In this document: positions 21,991-33,145 of the stretch, piece by piece
Layout: each line of letters begins with the position of its first letter
How positions within the stretch are numbered: position 1 is the stretch's first letter
Source of the DNA: Podospora comata
Taxonomy: Eukaryota > Ascomycota > Sordariomycetes > Sordariales > Podosporaceae
Assembly: GCA_017354895.1 (NCBI GenBank)
Contig: CP071494.1
Coordinates: forward strand, 1,054,001 to 1,118,000
Length of the DNA stretch: 64,000 nucleotides
Direction of reading: 5' to 3'
Made by a program: the position numbers and the translations under genes
Notes under the pieces: generated by a model
The model's database searches: none
What the model saw: the letters and a program-made list of their open reading frames with translations, nothing else
Told to the model about the DNA's origin: nothing

Positions 21991-24004
21991 TCACAGCCTT
22001 TGACCACCCCTAGTCTCAACCCTCAACCCAACCACGGCCCCAAAAGCAGCCAGTATCAAAACCCCCGCCACCATCACCGGCCCGTCATTCCCTTTCTCTC
22101 CATCACTCCCCATCCTCGCCGCCACAACCGGCGCCAGCAAGCCCATGACCCTATTCAAAAAACTAGCCACCCCCACCGCCGACCCCCTCACCGGCGCGGG
22201 GAATATCTCCGGGGTGTACGCATACAGCACCCCATACATGATATTCTGACTAAAAGCCTCCACGCAGCTAAACACCACCCTTAACACCTCGTTTCTCCCC
22301 CATCGAACAAACGCGAACAGACCCACCGCCGACACGAGCGTTGAGGTCGCCAGTGTCCCTTTCCGTCCACCGAGGAACGGGAGAGGGGAGTCAACGAGGT
22401 GGTAAGCCAGTACAGACCCCGGGATGCCGGTGAGGGAGTAGAGGATTATGGATGTGTACACTGATGATGATGATGATGATGATGATGTTGAGTCCGGTGA
22501 AGAGTGGGATAAATACTGCGGTAAAAACGCATTAAACAACGGGTATCCCATCCCTATCGTCGCCCAGGTGAGCCAGATCAGGCATGTCGTTGCGCCCAAG
22601 CGGCGGGTTGCAAACAATGGTTTGAGACGGGAGGTGGAGAGGAGGTGGGATCTGACTATCGCGAGCGTTGACAGCCGGCGTGGTTGGTGAGGATGGCCGG
22701 TTGACCCGCGGTGGCCGTCATCAGCAACAACATCCAAAAGCTCCTCCGTCAACCACGTCTTCCTCCCATTCCGAAACGCAATCCCATGCACCACCTTCAC
22801 CGCCTCCCCTTGTCTCCCCTGAGAGAGCAAAAACTTGGGTGATTCCAACAGGTCGAAAATGAAGAATCTCGCGACAAACATGCCAAAGGTGATGACCCCG
22901 ATGCTAAAAACAAAGCACCGCCACCCCTCGTCTACAGGCCAGTGAGCAATAAAAAACCAGGCGGCTATCGAGGAGAATAGCTGGCCTATTGGCCACCAGA
23001 CTGACAGCAGGGTCAACAGCGAGCTTGAGGCGTCGGGGAGGAATTCGAGAAATAGAGCGCCGTCGACAGGGAGGTTACCCCCTACCCCGAAACCGAGGGC
23101 CGCATACGTCAAGCAGACGGCCGGCCAGGTCGGTGCCCAGGCCGAGGCGATGCCAAAGAGGGAGGTGATGAGAAGCGTGGCGTTGAAGGCGATGCGGCGG
23201 CCGATGATGTCGGACCCAATCCCCCAGACGAAGCTGCCTAGGCAGAGGCCGATGAAGAGGGAGGAGGTGGTGTACCGGATGTCGGCTTCAGAAACACCAA
23301 ACTCGGCAGAGAGGGAGGGGAGGGTGAGGGCGATCCCCTGGAAGGTGTCAGTATTAACCTCTTTCGGGAGTGGCGGAAACAGTTGTGAGATACCTGCATC
23401 CATAAACTACCATCCCGTCAGCACTCTCCCGTTTCATCATCTTGTGTGTAGTAAAGAACTCACTTATCAGCAAACCACCCAAACCCACAGAGCACAAACA
23501 ACTGCCAGTTGTACCTCCCCATCCCGATGTCCTGTATAGCTTTGTTCACCAGCCTAGATTTCACTTTTTTTTTCTTTTTCTTCAGCAACCTTCTCACTTT
23601 CCCCTCTCTCAAGTTCACTCACTCTCATATTCCCCCCTCCCAGCTGCCGTCCTTTTCCCACCACCAGCCCTGACCTCACGTCTCAAGCTCCCAATCGTGT
23701 ACTCCCTCTCAGCAGCCGTCATGCCCAGTAGTTCCCCAGAAGAGCTGCTTCGTCGGAGTAACATGCCTGTTCCTTCATCACGACCACCACCACCCTCTAG
23801 GTCATCATCATCATCATCATCATCATCATCTTTTTGGGTATCCTCAGCGGTGTCATCCGTGGAAGTGAGTCTTGACCGGTAAGAATGACTGTGTAAATGC
23901 GCCTCTGACAGTGGAATAAGGACATTATCGATGGTGTTGATCACCACGCCGGGTGGTAGTGGTGGTGGGGGGTCCAGGAAAAGCGTTGAGATTGTGCGTA
24001 GCAT
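21991..24004 (-). CDS. MFS transporter, SV2/sugar-porter-like, with a 13-nt micro-exon
   Basis: Four exons: 23619-24004, 23464-23553, 23394-23406 and 21991-23337, giving 611 residues. Splicing rebuilds the conserved first helix region ...LVNKAIQDIGMGRYNWQLF, CGFGWFADN, LWMQ, GIALTLPSL; the LWMQ codons come from the 13-nt third exon. Then come the MFS signature GSDIIGRRIAF between helices 2 and 3, GFGVGGNLPVDGALFLEFLP in helix 4, a central cytosolic loop, and GVLYAYTPEIFPAPVRGSA near helices 10-11, the pattern of organic-ion/sugar MFS members with 12 helices. The N-terminal cytosolic domain of about 130 residues contains poly-Asp encoded by an ATC/GAT repeat. The substrate cannot be told. It neighbours ERG5 and a P450/Zn2Cys6 group. 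The exact N-terminal start is less certain than the transporter core. Confidence 0.85.
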
Positions 24005-25487
24005 TTTCTTGAGGTTGTTATTGTTGTTGTTGTTGCTCCCAAAAAAAAAAAAAAGGGGGGTTGTGAGGTGAGGCGGATACCGTTTACTGAACGAAACATG
24101 CACGGTGTGCTCTGCAGCTTCAGAAATTTGACCGCCAATCTGAAGAATCAGAAAAGGGGGTTTTGCCGAGTCAGGAGAAAGGGGCTAAACTGAGATTTCA
24201 GATTGTCAAAAGGTGTGAGGAAACAATATTTCGAGGCTGGAGTTGAGGCTTGAGGCGGCTGGGCTTGAAGCTGTGCTGTGGTGAACCAAGAACGTCCTTG
24301 TGACCGTTTCTCGAACCGTTCCAGGACTCGGGCAAAGCGACAGGGCGGGGCCGGATCGGATCCGCTGTGGGTAGGGTTGGTGCAGAAATGTCTAGGCCAA
24401 GAAACTTACTCTCACCAAAACCTCAGCAACATCAAAACTGCCATTTCATCACATCACTGCACCAAGGTAGTAGATCGTTCAGCGGTGAAAATGAACTCAA
24501 GCCCCCAAACGAAGACCCTCTTCCCAAATCCTGTCCAACGTCGGGTGATTTTGATGCTTTGCGACAGCTCAGTTCTTTTCCGCACTGTGGCACTGTGTCC
24601 AGTAGACCACCGACGGAACACACGACGTCCCTGGATTCCGCCAGTGTGGAAGTTGGGAGCTTTTCCCATGCGAACAGCAATGAAACACTGCCAGCAGCTC
24701 ACCTTCATTGCATAAGATACTTCCAGCCGGGCACTCCAATCCACCCGACATTCCGGGTCGCCATCCATCTTTCGGTGAGAGAAACACGTGGATCCTAAAC
24801 CCACCTATCCATAGTTGGGGGCCAATATGGCACGCTGAACCGCTGTGAACCGCCACCAGCCCACAGCGAATGGCGCCAAGTTCCGACAAGCTCGCGTGAT
24901 ATCGTTTTGTAATCCGAAAAAGAAACAGCTAAAGAGACCCCTAAATGTTATCCCATCAGATGTCTTGAAATGGCGGCGAAAAACAGTCCAGCTGTGACAT
25001 CTGATCCCTCCTACGCTCGAGGGACGCGATCCTCACCAATCCGCCCCGGCCTAACCATTTATCCCCCAAGCTACGCCGTCGTCCCATACACAAAACTGTG
25101 ACTTTTACCCCTGACCAATGTTGACCCCACTCTGCCTCCTCCCCACCCACCCGTGGTAGCAATTCCGAGTTTGAGGATAAGTGCTGAGCAACCATGACAA
25201 TCCCACCCGCATTTCGAGTGTCACTCCCCCCTTTTATTCTCCCTCGTGTCGTGCGCGTTCGATATTTTCCATTCTCTAGCGACTGCAAGACTGCAAAGTT
25301 GAAGTGACCCGCGTGCTGTACGCTGTTCTATTGGAAGTGCGGGTTCGAGACCCGGATTATATACTGCGTCCCTGATAGCAAATACCCTCCATTCTACCCT
25401 GTCATGATCTGGGAGCGTCATATTCCTCCCCGTATTACATTATTATTCTTCTCTGTGCACCTGTCCAAGTTCTCTAACCCTTGCATC
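24005..25487. other. Intergenic region between the MFS gene and ERG5
   Basis: About 1.5 kb. Overlapping ORFs on both strands at 24278-24889 have no family features and look like chance. A T-arm-like sequence near 25335-25355 does not fold into a tRNA (see rejected items). It contains the MFS promoter and the ERG5 3' flank. Confidence 0.55.
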
Positions 25488-27204
25488 CTAATCCCATTTC
25501 CGCTTCTTGAACACAAGTTGAGCACCATCCTAGCACAATCAGCATCATATCAACATAAGCATCAGGATAGCAACACTTACCATGGGGAACAGGGTGGCAA
25601 ACACCTTGATCTCCTCGGACCTAGGCGTCGCATGGTGCGTCCAGTCTAGCTCCAACGACGCCTTGCCAATCATGCCCGCAAAAGACATGGGCACATATCT
25701 CCTCGCAAGACAGTCGTGAGGGCCAGCCCCAAACACCAACCAGTTCTTGGTCTTCGTCTCGGCATCGCCCGTGATCCACCTGTCAGGGTCAAAATACTCG
25801 GGGTTGGGGTACACCGCTGGGTCGTGGAGTGCCGGGTAGCATGAGGGGATGATCATGGACCCCTTGGGAACCGTGTAGTTAGGTGTGACCGGAAAGTCCT
25901 TGAGAGCCAGGTAGGGGACAAAAATGACGGGGGGTCTCCAGCGGAGCAGCTCCTTGACGACCGCGTTGGTGTAGGTGAGTGATTCGATCATTTCGAGGTC
26001 AAAAGGCTTGGTCCTGTCACCCCCGCGCGCAGCCAGGTTTTCCTCCCGCACCTTGTCGAGCACATCCGGTCGTTGAGCAAGAATCTGGAACATCCAAGTG
26101 GTGGCGCTGCTCGAGGCATCCTGTGAAGCGAAGAGGAAGGTGAACAGAGTCTCCGAGATCTCCATGTTGGTGAACTCGCGAATCAAGTTCGCCGGCTTCT
26201 CCACTCCTTCTTCCCCGGCGGCAATTCTTTCGCGGTATCTGTTGGACTCGAGCATGTTGAGGACCCAATGGTCAATGGTGCAGATCGGGGCGGCACCGGT
26301 GGCCATGTTCTTCTTGCAGGCACCAGCAGCGCGTGCAAACTCCTCGTGAACCTCATCGGCCACCTTCTTGCCGATCCATTGCTTGGTAAACGGGATGTAC
26401 ATGGAAAAGGGAACATTGACCAGCTCCATGGCAGCAGTGACCTTGTAAAAGTCGTCGGCGATTCGCTTGACAGCGTCCTCGGAGATGTAGTCGCCGAAGA
26501 AGGTGCGCAGAGAAAGGGCGCATTGGATTTCGCGAAACGACGTCATGAAAGCCGTTGGCTTGCCGTTGTTGGCTTCGCTGATGGCCACAAACCTGTCGAA
26601 ATACTCGCCCAGCACCTTTTCTTGGACTGGCAGGTAAGTCGACAGGGCCTTGCTGGTAAACAAAGGCGCCAGTCCCCGACGAAACTCGACATGAACCTTG
26701 CCGGTGAGGAAGACCCAGGCCTTGTGGCTCAGGAGGTCCTTTGCAATGGGGACAATGCATGGCTCGGTATACTGAGGCGACTTGAATACTTTGTGGGCGA
26801 GATCGCGGTCGGAAGCAAGGACAACGAATCTGGGGCAAAAGTGTGTCAGCGTTGGGGTTAGCAATGACAAAAGAAACAAAAAAAACATACTTGTGGAAGA
26901 CGGAAACACAGCTGAGGGGTCCGCTTGCCCACTGGGCCAGATAACCGTCGAATTTGGGGTCGAGGGCCTGCAAGAAGGGTCCCATGAAGGGAATCTTGAA
27001 GCTGGGGCCAGCAATGGATCCTTTGCGGTAAATGTACATGACCTGGTCGTAGACCACCAGGCCGAGAAAAATGGTCACCACATATTGCCAAGTCTCCCAC
27101 CCTTTGAGGCAGCTCGTTGCAAGCCCGATGACCGATGATGGCTTCAGGTTATGAATCAGCTTCTCAGGCTGGCCATACGAGGAGGAATTGACAGGGTCAG
27201 CCAT
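25488..27204 (-). CDS. erg5: Sterol C-22 desaturase, CYP61 (ERG5)
   Basis: Three exons: 26891-27204, 25581-26829 and 25488-25529, giving 534 residues. The last exon (14 codons, DGAQLVFKKRKWD plus stop) is joined across GTAAGT...TAG and completes the usual CYP61 end. A signal-anchor helix lies at about residues 38-58 (TWQYVVTIFLGLVVYDQ). Hallmarks are FASQDASSSATTWMFQI (I-helix), ELLRWRPP (ExxR), the FDPDRW segment and FGAGPHDCLARRY with heme Cys478. These long identities are specific to CYP61, which introduces the C-22 double bond late in ergosterol synthesis in the ER. It is transcribed divergently from a Zn2Cys6 regulator 557 bp away. Length matches fungal ERG5 (about 530). Confidence 0.95.
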
Positions 27205-27761
27205 GTTGCCGGTGGTGTTGCTGGAGGAAGTCCCAGTTGGTTGGTGGGGGGGCAAAGTGCGGGTTCGGGGGAAAACCTTCAGGGAAAATAGAAGAAGAAA
27301 TTAATGGGCGCGCCATGTTCATTTATTATATGCGGACGGACATCCGCGGCAGTCAAAATAACAGCAGCTTAATCACAACCGTCCCCCTCGAAAGCAACAA
27401 ACGGCGGCTCCAAATTGGAAGGCAGGAACGTTGTGCTTCGACTTTGCGAACTGTGAAAGGAGGAGCGAGGTGTCCAAAAGAGGACTAGTCTCCGAATGTT
27501 GCACATGCCAAGCCGGACGCTATCTCACCCTCCTTGGCCGACGTTTGGCTGAACAGTTCTGTGAGCTGCGCACTGTGTCGGCGGCGTCTAGTCCTCTTTT
27601 GGAATTCTGCTGGTCAGTATATACGCGGGAAGTCGCGGGGGACATTGCACACATTGCATGCTGACCAAACCACAGACAGAGATTTTCGAACCACCTGGGA
27701 TCTCTCTTCTCTTTTTTGATTGCTCAATTCCCCCGTTCGACTTGTCCTGCCTCTCACAACC
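27205..27761. promoter_or_regulatory. Shared divergent promoter of ERG5 and a Zn2Cys6 regulator
   Basis: Only 557 bp separate the two start codons, so both promoters must lie here. It holds a perfect 16-bp inverted repeat (27473-27488 and 27588-27603) around a 99-bp centre. That the repeat is regulatory is inference. Confidence 0.6.
27473..27603. repeat. Perfect 16-bp inverted repeat in the divergent promoter
   Basis: TCCAAAAGAGGACTAG at 27473-27488 recurs as its exact reverse complement at 27588-27603. The flanks show no target-site duplication, which argues against a simple MITE. Confidence 0.85.
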
Positions 27762-29333
27762 ATGCGCCACACGCTCCGGCGGTCGTGCTCTGCATGCGCA
27801 AAGTCCAAACACAGCTGTGATCTTGGCACTCCCCGCTGCTCCCGCTGTGTCAAACGCAAGGTCCAGTGTTTGTATGCAAATGAACCCTTGACTGCCCCTC
27901 AAAAGAAGACAATCATCCTCCCCCTTGGCACCAGGTTCTCGTCTGTTGATCCTTTCGAGTCCTACCCACAGACCAGACTACCCCGAGACCACGTCCAGCG
28001 TCTCATTCACAGCTTTCTCCACAAGATTGCCTTTCAATACTACCCTCTGGATCTCAGCCCAACCTCGAACCCCTTTCTGGTGTCTTGGTGGCCCCAAGCG
28101 CTCGGTGATCCAGCCCTGTTTCACGTCTCACTACAGACGGCATGCCTCGACGAGGAGCTGCTGGCCCAGAGGGGGTTTCAGGCTTCGACGGTGCTCATGG
28201 CTGATTCAGTGGCATTGCTGCGCCGAAAGGTCGAAGACTCGGCTCTTGCAGTCCAAGACGGGACCATGAACTCTGTTATCACGCTGGCGGCTATCGAGGT
28301 GAGCCATTGCCATCACTTGTATCGGCCTATTGGCTAATTGCCCTGGCCAGTTTGGGAAAGGCAACACGAGGGTCAGTGAGATGCATGTGGCTGGAGTCAA
28401 GAGATTGGTCGACCTACGAGGCGGCATCAGCTCTGTAAGGCGAACGAGTCCACTTACAGCGAGGATGGTCAGTTGGTGAGTTTTTCTCTTCATTCACCTA
28501 CAGCACATCGTACCTCTGACTCTGCCAGGGTATCACTGCTCGTCATGGGCCATCCACAATTCGACACTCAAGACGACGCCGGCATTGGAGACGGCATACC
28601 TCCAATACCAGAATGGCGGCTGGACTTGCCCATTCTCGAGGACCAACTTGGCAACCTCAATATCGACCATCCCGTCAAGAACGTTCTCACACGCCTTCGC
28701 TGCGTTTTTGAACGGGCACAATCCGCCCCATTCCCCAACACACGACTGCACGACCTCACATGCTTTGCAGTACACCGTCTCTTGCTCACCGCCGCTGGGG
28801 CCCATGTATCATCGCCCACGACCGAGTGCATCCGTTACGGCATTGTTCTCTACATGTTCATCATCCAGGGGCCAACCTACTTCTCCCACGCCGCGCTCAT
28901 GAACAAACTGGTCACCAACCTGAGGCAACACCTTGAGCAGCAGCAGTTCGAGTTCGCAGCACACCAAGACGTCAACGTCTGGCTTGCCGCAGTCGGGCTG
29001 GTAGCCTCCGCCAACAACACGGCTCACTACGAGTGGTTCGCCGAACGAGCACGGGCGGCATCGGCTTCGTTGCAATTACGCAGCTGGACCGACACACTAT
29101 CTTGCATCAAGAGGGTGCTCTGGCTCGAGAGGGTACAGAGCGAAGGCATTTTCCGACCACATTGGGACATGTTTTTTATATCAAGCCACAATGACGTGAC
29201 TACTACAGATATCAGCCAGCCGACAACGCCCCGTTCACTAGTAGCGATACGGTCACTGCCAAGGGGATCACCGCCAGGGAAAAAGCAGAGCGGTGTTGTG
29301 ACTAGCAGTATGGATGTCATAGGTTTTGGGTAG
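27762..29333 (+). CDS. Zn2Cys6 transcription factor
   Basis: Three exons: 27762-28298, 28351-28475 and 28529-29333, giving 488 residues. The start is an ATG in good context (CAACCATGC); upstream frame is reached only through TTG. The zinc cluster is at the extreme N-terminus: Cys9, Cys12, Cys19, Cys26, Cys29 and Cys36 with the spacing C-x2-C-x6-C-x6-C-x2-C-x6-C, and basic residues between the second and third. The middle shows the VAGVKRLVDLRGG motif, common in fungal regulators with a C-terminal fungal-specific domain. No coiled coil is evident. The target is unknown. Position next to ERG5 and between P450 genes makes it a candidate local regulator. Its 3' end is convergent with a P450 gene, 192 bp apart. 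Confidence 0.88.
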
Positions 29334-29525
29334 ACATTTGGGCTTTGATAAGAGAAAAAAAAGAAGGAAAAACGGTATGACCCCACTACTAGTTTCATGC
29401 TGCTTGAAAAAACTTTAAATTTGACATATGTAGGTTAAGGTAATATCTATCTAGTGGTATCCCTATATGGATCAGTTGTTTTGAAAACCCCTCACCACCC
29501 CCCCACCTCCCCCCCAATCCCATTT

Positions 29526-31115
29526 TCAACCCGACGCCAGCGGCACCCTACTCGCCCTACTACCATCCCCCATCTCAACCTCCCACCCCCCTTCCTTCTC
29601 TCCCCTAACCCTAACCACGACCTCCACATCCCGCTTGGGATTTAAAACAGTAACCGGATCAGCAAACTCCAACCCCGGCTTCTCCTCCCACTCTGTTCCC
29701 TCAGCAGGGTGGATATCAGTCCTGACAACCAGCATAGCCACCAAAATCAATATCTCCGTCGCGGCGAACTGCCTCGCAGGACAGAGATGCGGCGGGGCGC
29801 CCCAAGCAAGAAAATCCGCACCGCCCCTTTTGAGATTTGGATCCATGAACCGCTCAGGAACGAAATCTCGAGCGGTCGGGCCGTAGGTGGATTGGGAGTA
29901 GTGGATTGCGTGGCCTGGCATCTGGAGGTAGTTCCCTTCCTTCAGCAAAACCTTGCCGCTGTCCAAAAGAGTGTTGGTTGTGACTTTCCGGATGGCGGCG
30001 TGGATGTGTCTTGTCCGTTGGGTTTCTTGAAAGGTGGAGAGGAGGAGCGGGCACGAGGTTTTGAGGTTGGTCAGGTTGAGGATGTGACGAGGGCCGGAGG
30101 TGGTGATGGCAAAAGTGAGGATTTCGGAGCGGATCGAGGACAAAAGAGCAGGCCGGGAAAAAATCTCGTAGATGGTCCAGAAAAAGGTCGGGACTGTATT
30201 GGAGAGCATTCCTATTGGGAGTGTGGCTTGTTGTTTGGAGGCTTCTGACACGGAAAGGCCAGCGGAGAGGAGGCACTGCCAGCGGGAGAGGAAGAGGGAG
30301 GAGGTGTCCGGAGGGATGGAGGTGCAGTATTTTGCGTGGGCGGCAAAGACGACGGCTCGGGCATGGTAGCCGTGGGAGAGGATGTCAAAGTTGATTCCTG
30401 AGATGTGGGCTGATAGGTGGGCGTGCCAGGCCCTGGGGGGGAGGATGTCAGCAAGGGTTGACGAGGGAGGGAGAGGGGGGTTAGGTGTGTACCAAAAAGC
30501 TTCATAAACCTTGTCATCGAGAAACGGGTGTTGATTCCCATAAACACCACAGCTACTCGCCTGCGTGATAGCAAACCTCGCCCACTCGAGCAGTTTGATT
30601 TTTTTATCTTTCCCATCCCCAAGCAAGAGATCCAAATCAACCAGTGCCCGTTGTGCCATCCTCATATTCATCTCATCCAGCTGCGGCCCGGGAGCCAGAC
30701 TCGTCTTCATGACATGGCTAAACTCAGTAATGAGATCAGTCTCACGAAACAACCTGTCAGTCTCATCATTTGCGTCACCCCATTTTCTAGCCACCGTCTG
30801 AATCATTGGCCGGAACGAAAGGGCTCTGCTCTGGCGTTGGATCAACGGCAGCAGCCGGGTGGACACCGAGGTGTAGAGTTTGTAATTGAGGATCCCGAGC
30901 GTGTAAATCTCGGTGGTTTCATCATTGCGGATGACGCTGTGGTAGGAAGGACCGCTGACGATGATGCCGATGAGGTGTCCAATCAGCGGTATCCTCGCCC
31001 GCAGGCGGGGAGGTTCCTTTGGGTCGTCGTTCCAGGCGAGCAGGTAATCTGCTAGATAAGCGAGCGAGACCACGGCGAGGAGAGCGTAGAGTATGGTTGT
31101 AATCATGTTGATCAT
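29526..31115 (-). CDS. Cytochrome P450, CYP7/CYP8-like fungal monooxygenase
   Basis: Two exons, 30493-31115 and 29526-30432, with a 60-nt GTACAC...CAG intron that contains no stop in frame; spliced length is 509 residues, unspliced 529. The start is the first ATG in frame (MINMITTILYALLAVV), giving an N-terminal membrane anchor at about 5-24. The I-helix region reads GMLSNTVPTFFW, as in CYP7/8-like enzymes, instead of AGxxT. ETQR is the ExxR motif, FVPERFM the PERF segment and WGAPPHLCPARQF the heme loop (Cys425). These enzymes typically oxidise sterols or other terpenoids and sit in the ER; the substrate here is unknown. Excluding the intron joins AFW to AWHAHLS; the retained text is Pro-rich and unlike P450 sequence, so splicing is favoured. 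Confidence 0.88.
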   Translation of the reverse strand: MINMITTILYALLAVVSLAYLADYLLAWNDDPKEPPRLRARIPLIGHLIGIIVSGPSYHSVIRNDETTEIYTLGILNYKLYTSVSTRLLPLIQRQSRALSFRPMIQTVARKWGDANDETDRLFRETDLITEFSHVMKTSLAPGPQLDEMNMRMAQRALVDLDLLLGDGKDKKIKLLEWARFAITQASSCGVYGNQHPFLDDKVYEAFWYTPNPPLPPSSTLADILPPRAWHAHLSAHISGINFDILSHGYHARAVVFAAHAKYCTSIPPDTSSLFLSRWQCLLSAGLSVSEASKQQATLPIGMLSNTVPTFFWTIYEIFSRPALLSSIRSEILTFAITTSGPRHILNLTNLKTSCPLLLSTFQETQRTRHIHAAIRKVTTNTLLDSGKVLLKEGNYLQMPGHAIHYSQSTYGPTARDFVPERFMDPNLKRGGADFLAWGAPPHLCPARQFAATEILILVAMLVVRTDIHPAEGTEWEEKPGLEFADPVTVLNPKRDVEVVVRVRGEKEGGWEVEMGDGSRASRVPLASG

Positions 31116-33145
31116 GTTGATCGTCGTTGCACGGCAGGACACAACACACGCCCACCGGGAAAGAGAAGTCTTACTGGAACGAGAGGACGGGAACCACAAA
31201 AAAGCTTGACAGCTAGCTGAGTGTAACTGCCTGTCCGTGTATCCCAACCTACCTTTGGAGAGGGATCAGGATTGACTGACCGCTCGAGTCCACATGTGTC
31301 CCGGACCAGTTCCTCACATGGAGAGGCTCGAAAATCAAACATTGGATGCCCGAGGATAACTTGCTCCCCGCCTCGCTGCGGCACAGCAGCTATTGGCAAT
31401 TTGGCCCCCCCTCTCCATCATCAACCAAGGCAGTCCCATCGCTTGCATGACCCAAGACAGCAAGAGCATGACATGACTGCAGATAGCAAAAACCTGCCTG
31501 CGTTTTTCTTTTCCATCCACACTTCGCTAAGCTCGCCCAAATCCTTAGGTCCACATATAAGTAAGACCGAGAACGAGCAGTGGAGTCCGTGGAATCCTTC
31601 GAAAGCTTCTTCCAGCTTGGCTTAGTGCAAAAATTCCGTACGCAAGCGCTTACACTAGGAACCGGATCCAACCCTGGAGACGCGGGGAAACATCCGGTTT
31701 GGCCAAGCCAGCAACCTGGAAAGTTCCGGATATATCCTGCGTATCATAGAGCCTCTTCCTCCTACGATTGGTGACACCACACTGGGGACTTGATTCCTCA
31801 TGGCCCATAAACAAGTCGGTGGGGGCGACGATTCCCTTTATTCCCATTAAGCCGAGCGTCAACATGCTGATAAGCCAGTATCCCTACGTGTTTTCGGACT
31901 GTGTTCCTGTTATGCCACGTTCTCATTGAAGGCCTTGTCCCGCATAGATTGCTGTGCCACGGGCTGTGCCTGCGTTATTTGATTTTTATATCAAATTCCC
32001 AGTGCGACCTTGACGTTGATGGATGCACACAAAAAGCCCACAAACGGATACACACAAAGGTATGTAGGTCCTCGCTCGTTCCCCACTTACCGTAAGATCT
32101 TCTTGATTAGTGTGGTTTGCTCTAGACATCGTCCCTCGGGGAGGGTTCCCTGATGAAGAAAAAGCTCGTACGTACAGGACACTACACAACCAAATGAGGG
32201 GCTGCGCCGTAGGATCTAGACACTTATGCACAGTGCCAATAGTCCTGGCCAGAAAGGTTTGGGGTTGCGGCCGCTTTATGCAGTCACGTCCGCGGCTGGA
32301 AGGCACACAGAAGCTGGCAGTGTTTGTAGTGCTCCGTCGATGTTGAACTTTGGCTCGATCTGCGTCAACTGACCGAGCTCATGGGAATAAGCATAAGCCC
32401 ACGAGGTGTGACACCCGGCTGATGGGTATCACAGCATTCACCTGAAAGCTTGTGTTAGTGATCGTGGTAGGCTGTGTAGCTAGGTCAGGTCGCTGAGCAT
32501 GCAAAAAGAGTGGCAGGCAATGCAAGGCGGGGGGTAAGTAGGTGATATGCAAGAGATTCAAGTATAAACTCGGTGTTGGCGTCAAAGCTTGTGGTGGTTG
32601 GGCGTTAGCTACGTGCAGACTGCACCAGAACACCGCATCGAGAGCTCGCCATATGCAACGTCCCAGCATCCGGCAATGTAGAAATATATCCAAATCCGTA
32701 TTACAGGATGGATGGTTGAAGCGGGGAGCGGCGTGGCACATGCAAACGTGCAATGTCACCACTCCCACGAGGTCGAGAGGATAGTCCGAAACAAGGGGTG
32801 TGTGTTGCAGCAGACTGAGCCGCACATGCACCGATAGGTGTATGGATTCTCCACCTCGCCTTCGCCTTGCTTCGCACCAGTAAATAGAAACACATGGCTC
32901 GGGTCATCCAGCTGCTGTGACTGATAGGCGGAAACAGGTCGGCGGATGCGCCCGTGGTTCTCGTGGGCCTTATTCCGGGCTGCAAAGAGTGTTGTTGGAT
33001 GACATGATTGCTATGCTCCGGCGGGAGGATCTGGTGCGAGCCATGGTGCCATCTGCCTCTTTTTAAACATAAATTTTGGCCCCTTCGGAAGTGTCTCGTT
33101 CTTTTCCAACCCTGACATCTTCTTGCCGGGCAAATCGTCAGCACC
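31116..33145. other. Intergenic region between two divergent P450 genes
   Basis: About 2 kb with no convincing gene; it contains both P450 promoters. ORFs on either strand are short and without family features. Confidence 0.6.

Noticed and set aside
24278-24889. Overlapping ORFs on both strands between the MFS and ERG5 genes
   Set aside because: Several frames open at once by chance; none has family features.
25280-25370. tRNA-like sequence on the plus strand (GCGGGTTCGAGACCCGG)
   Set aside because: The T-arm has a mismatch in the stem, and I found no acceptor pairing, D-arm or anticodon loop at the right spacing.
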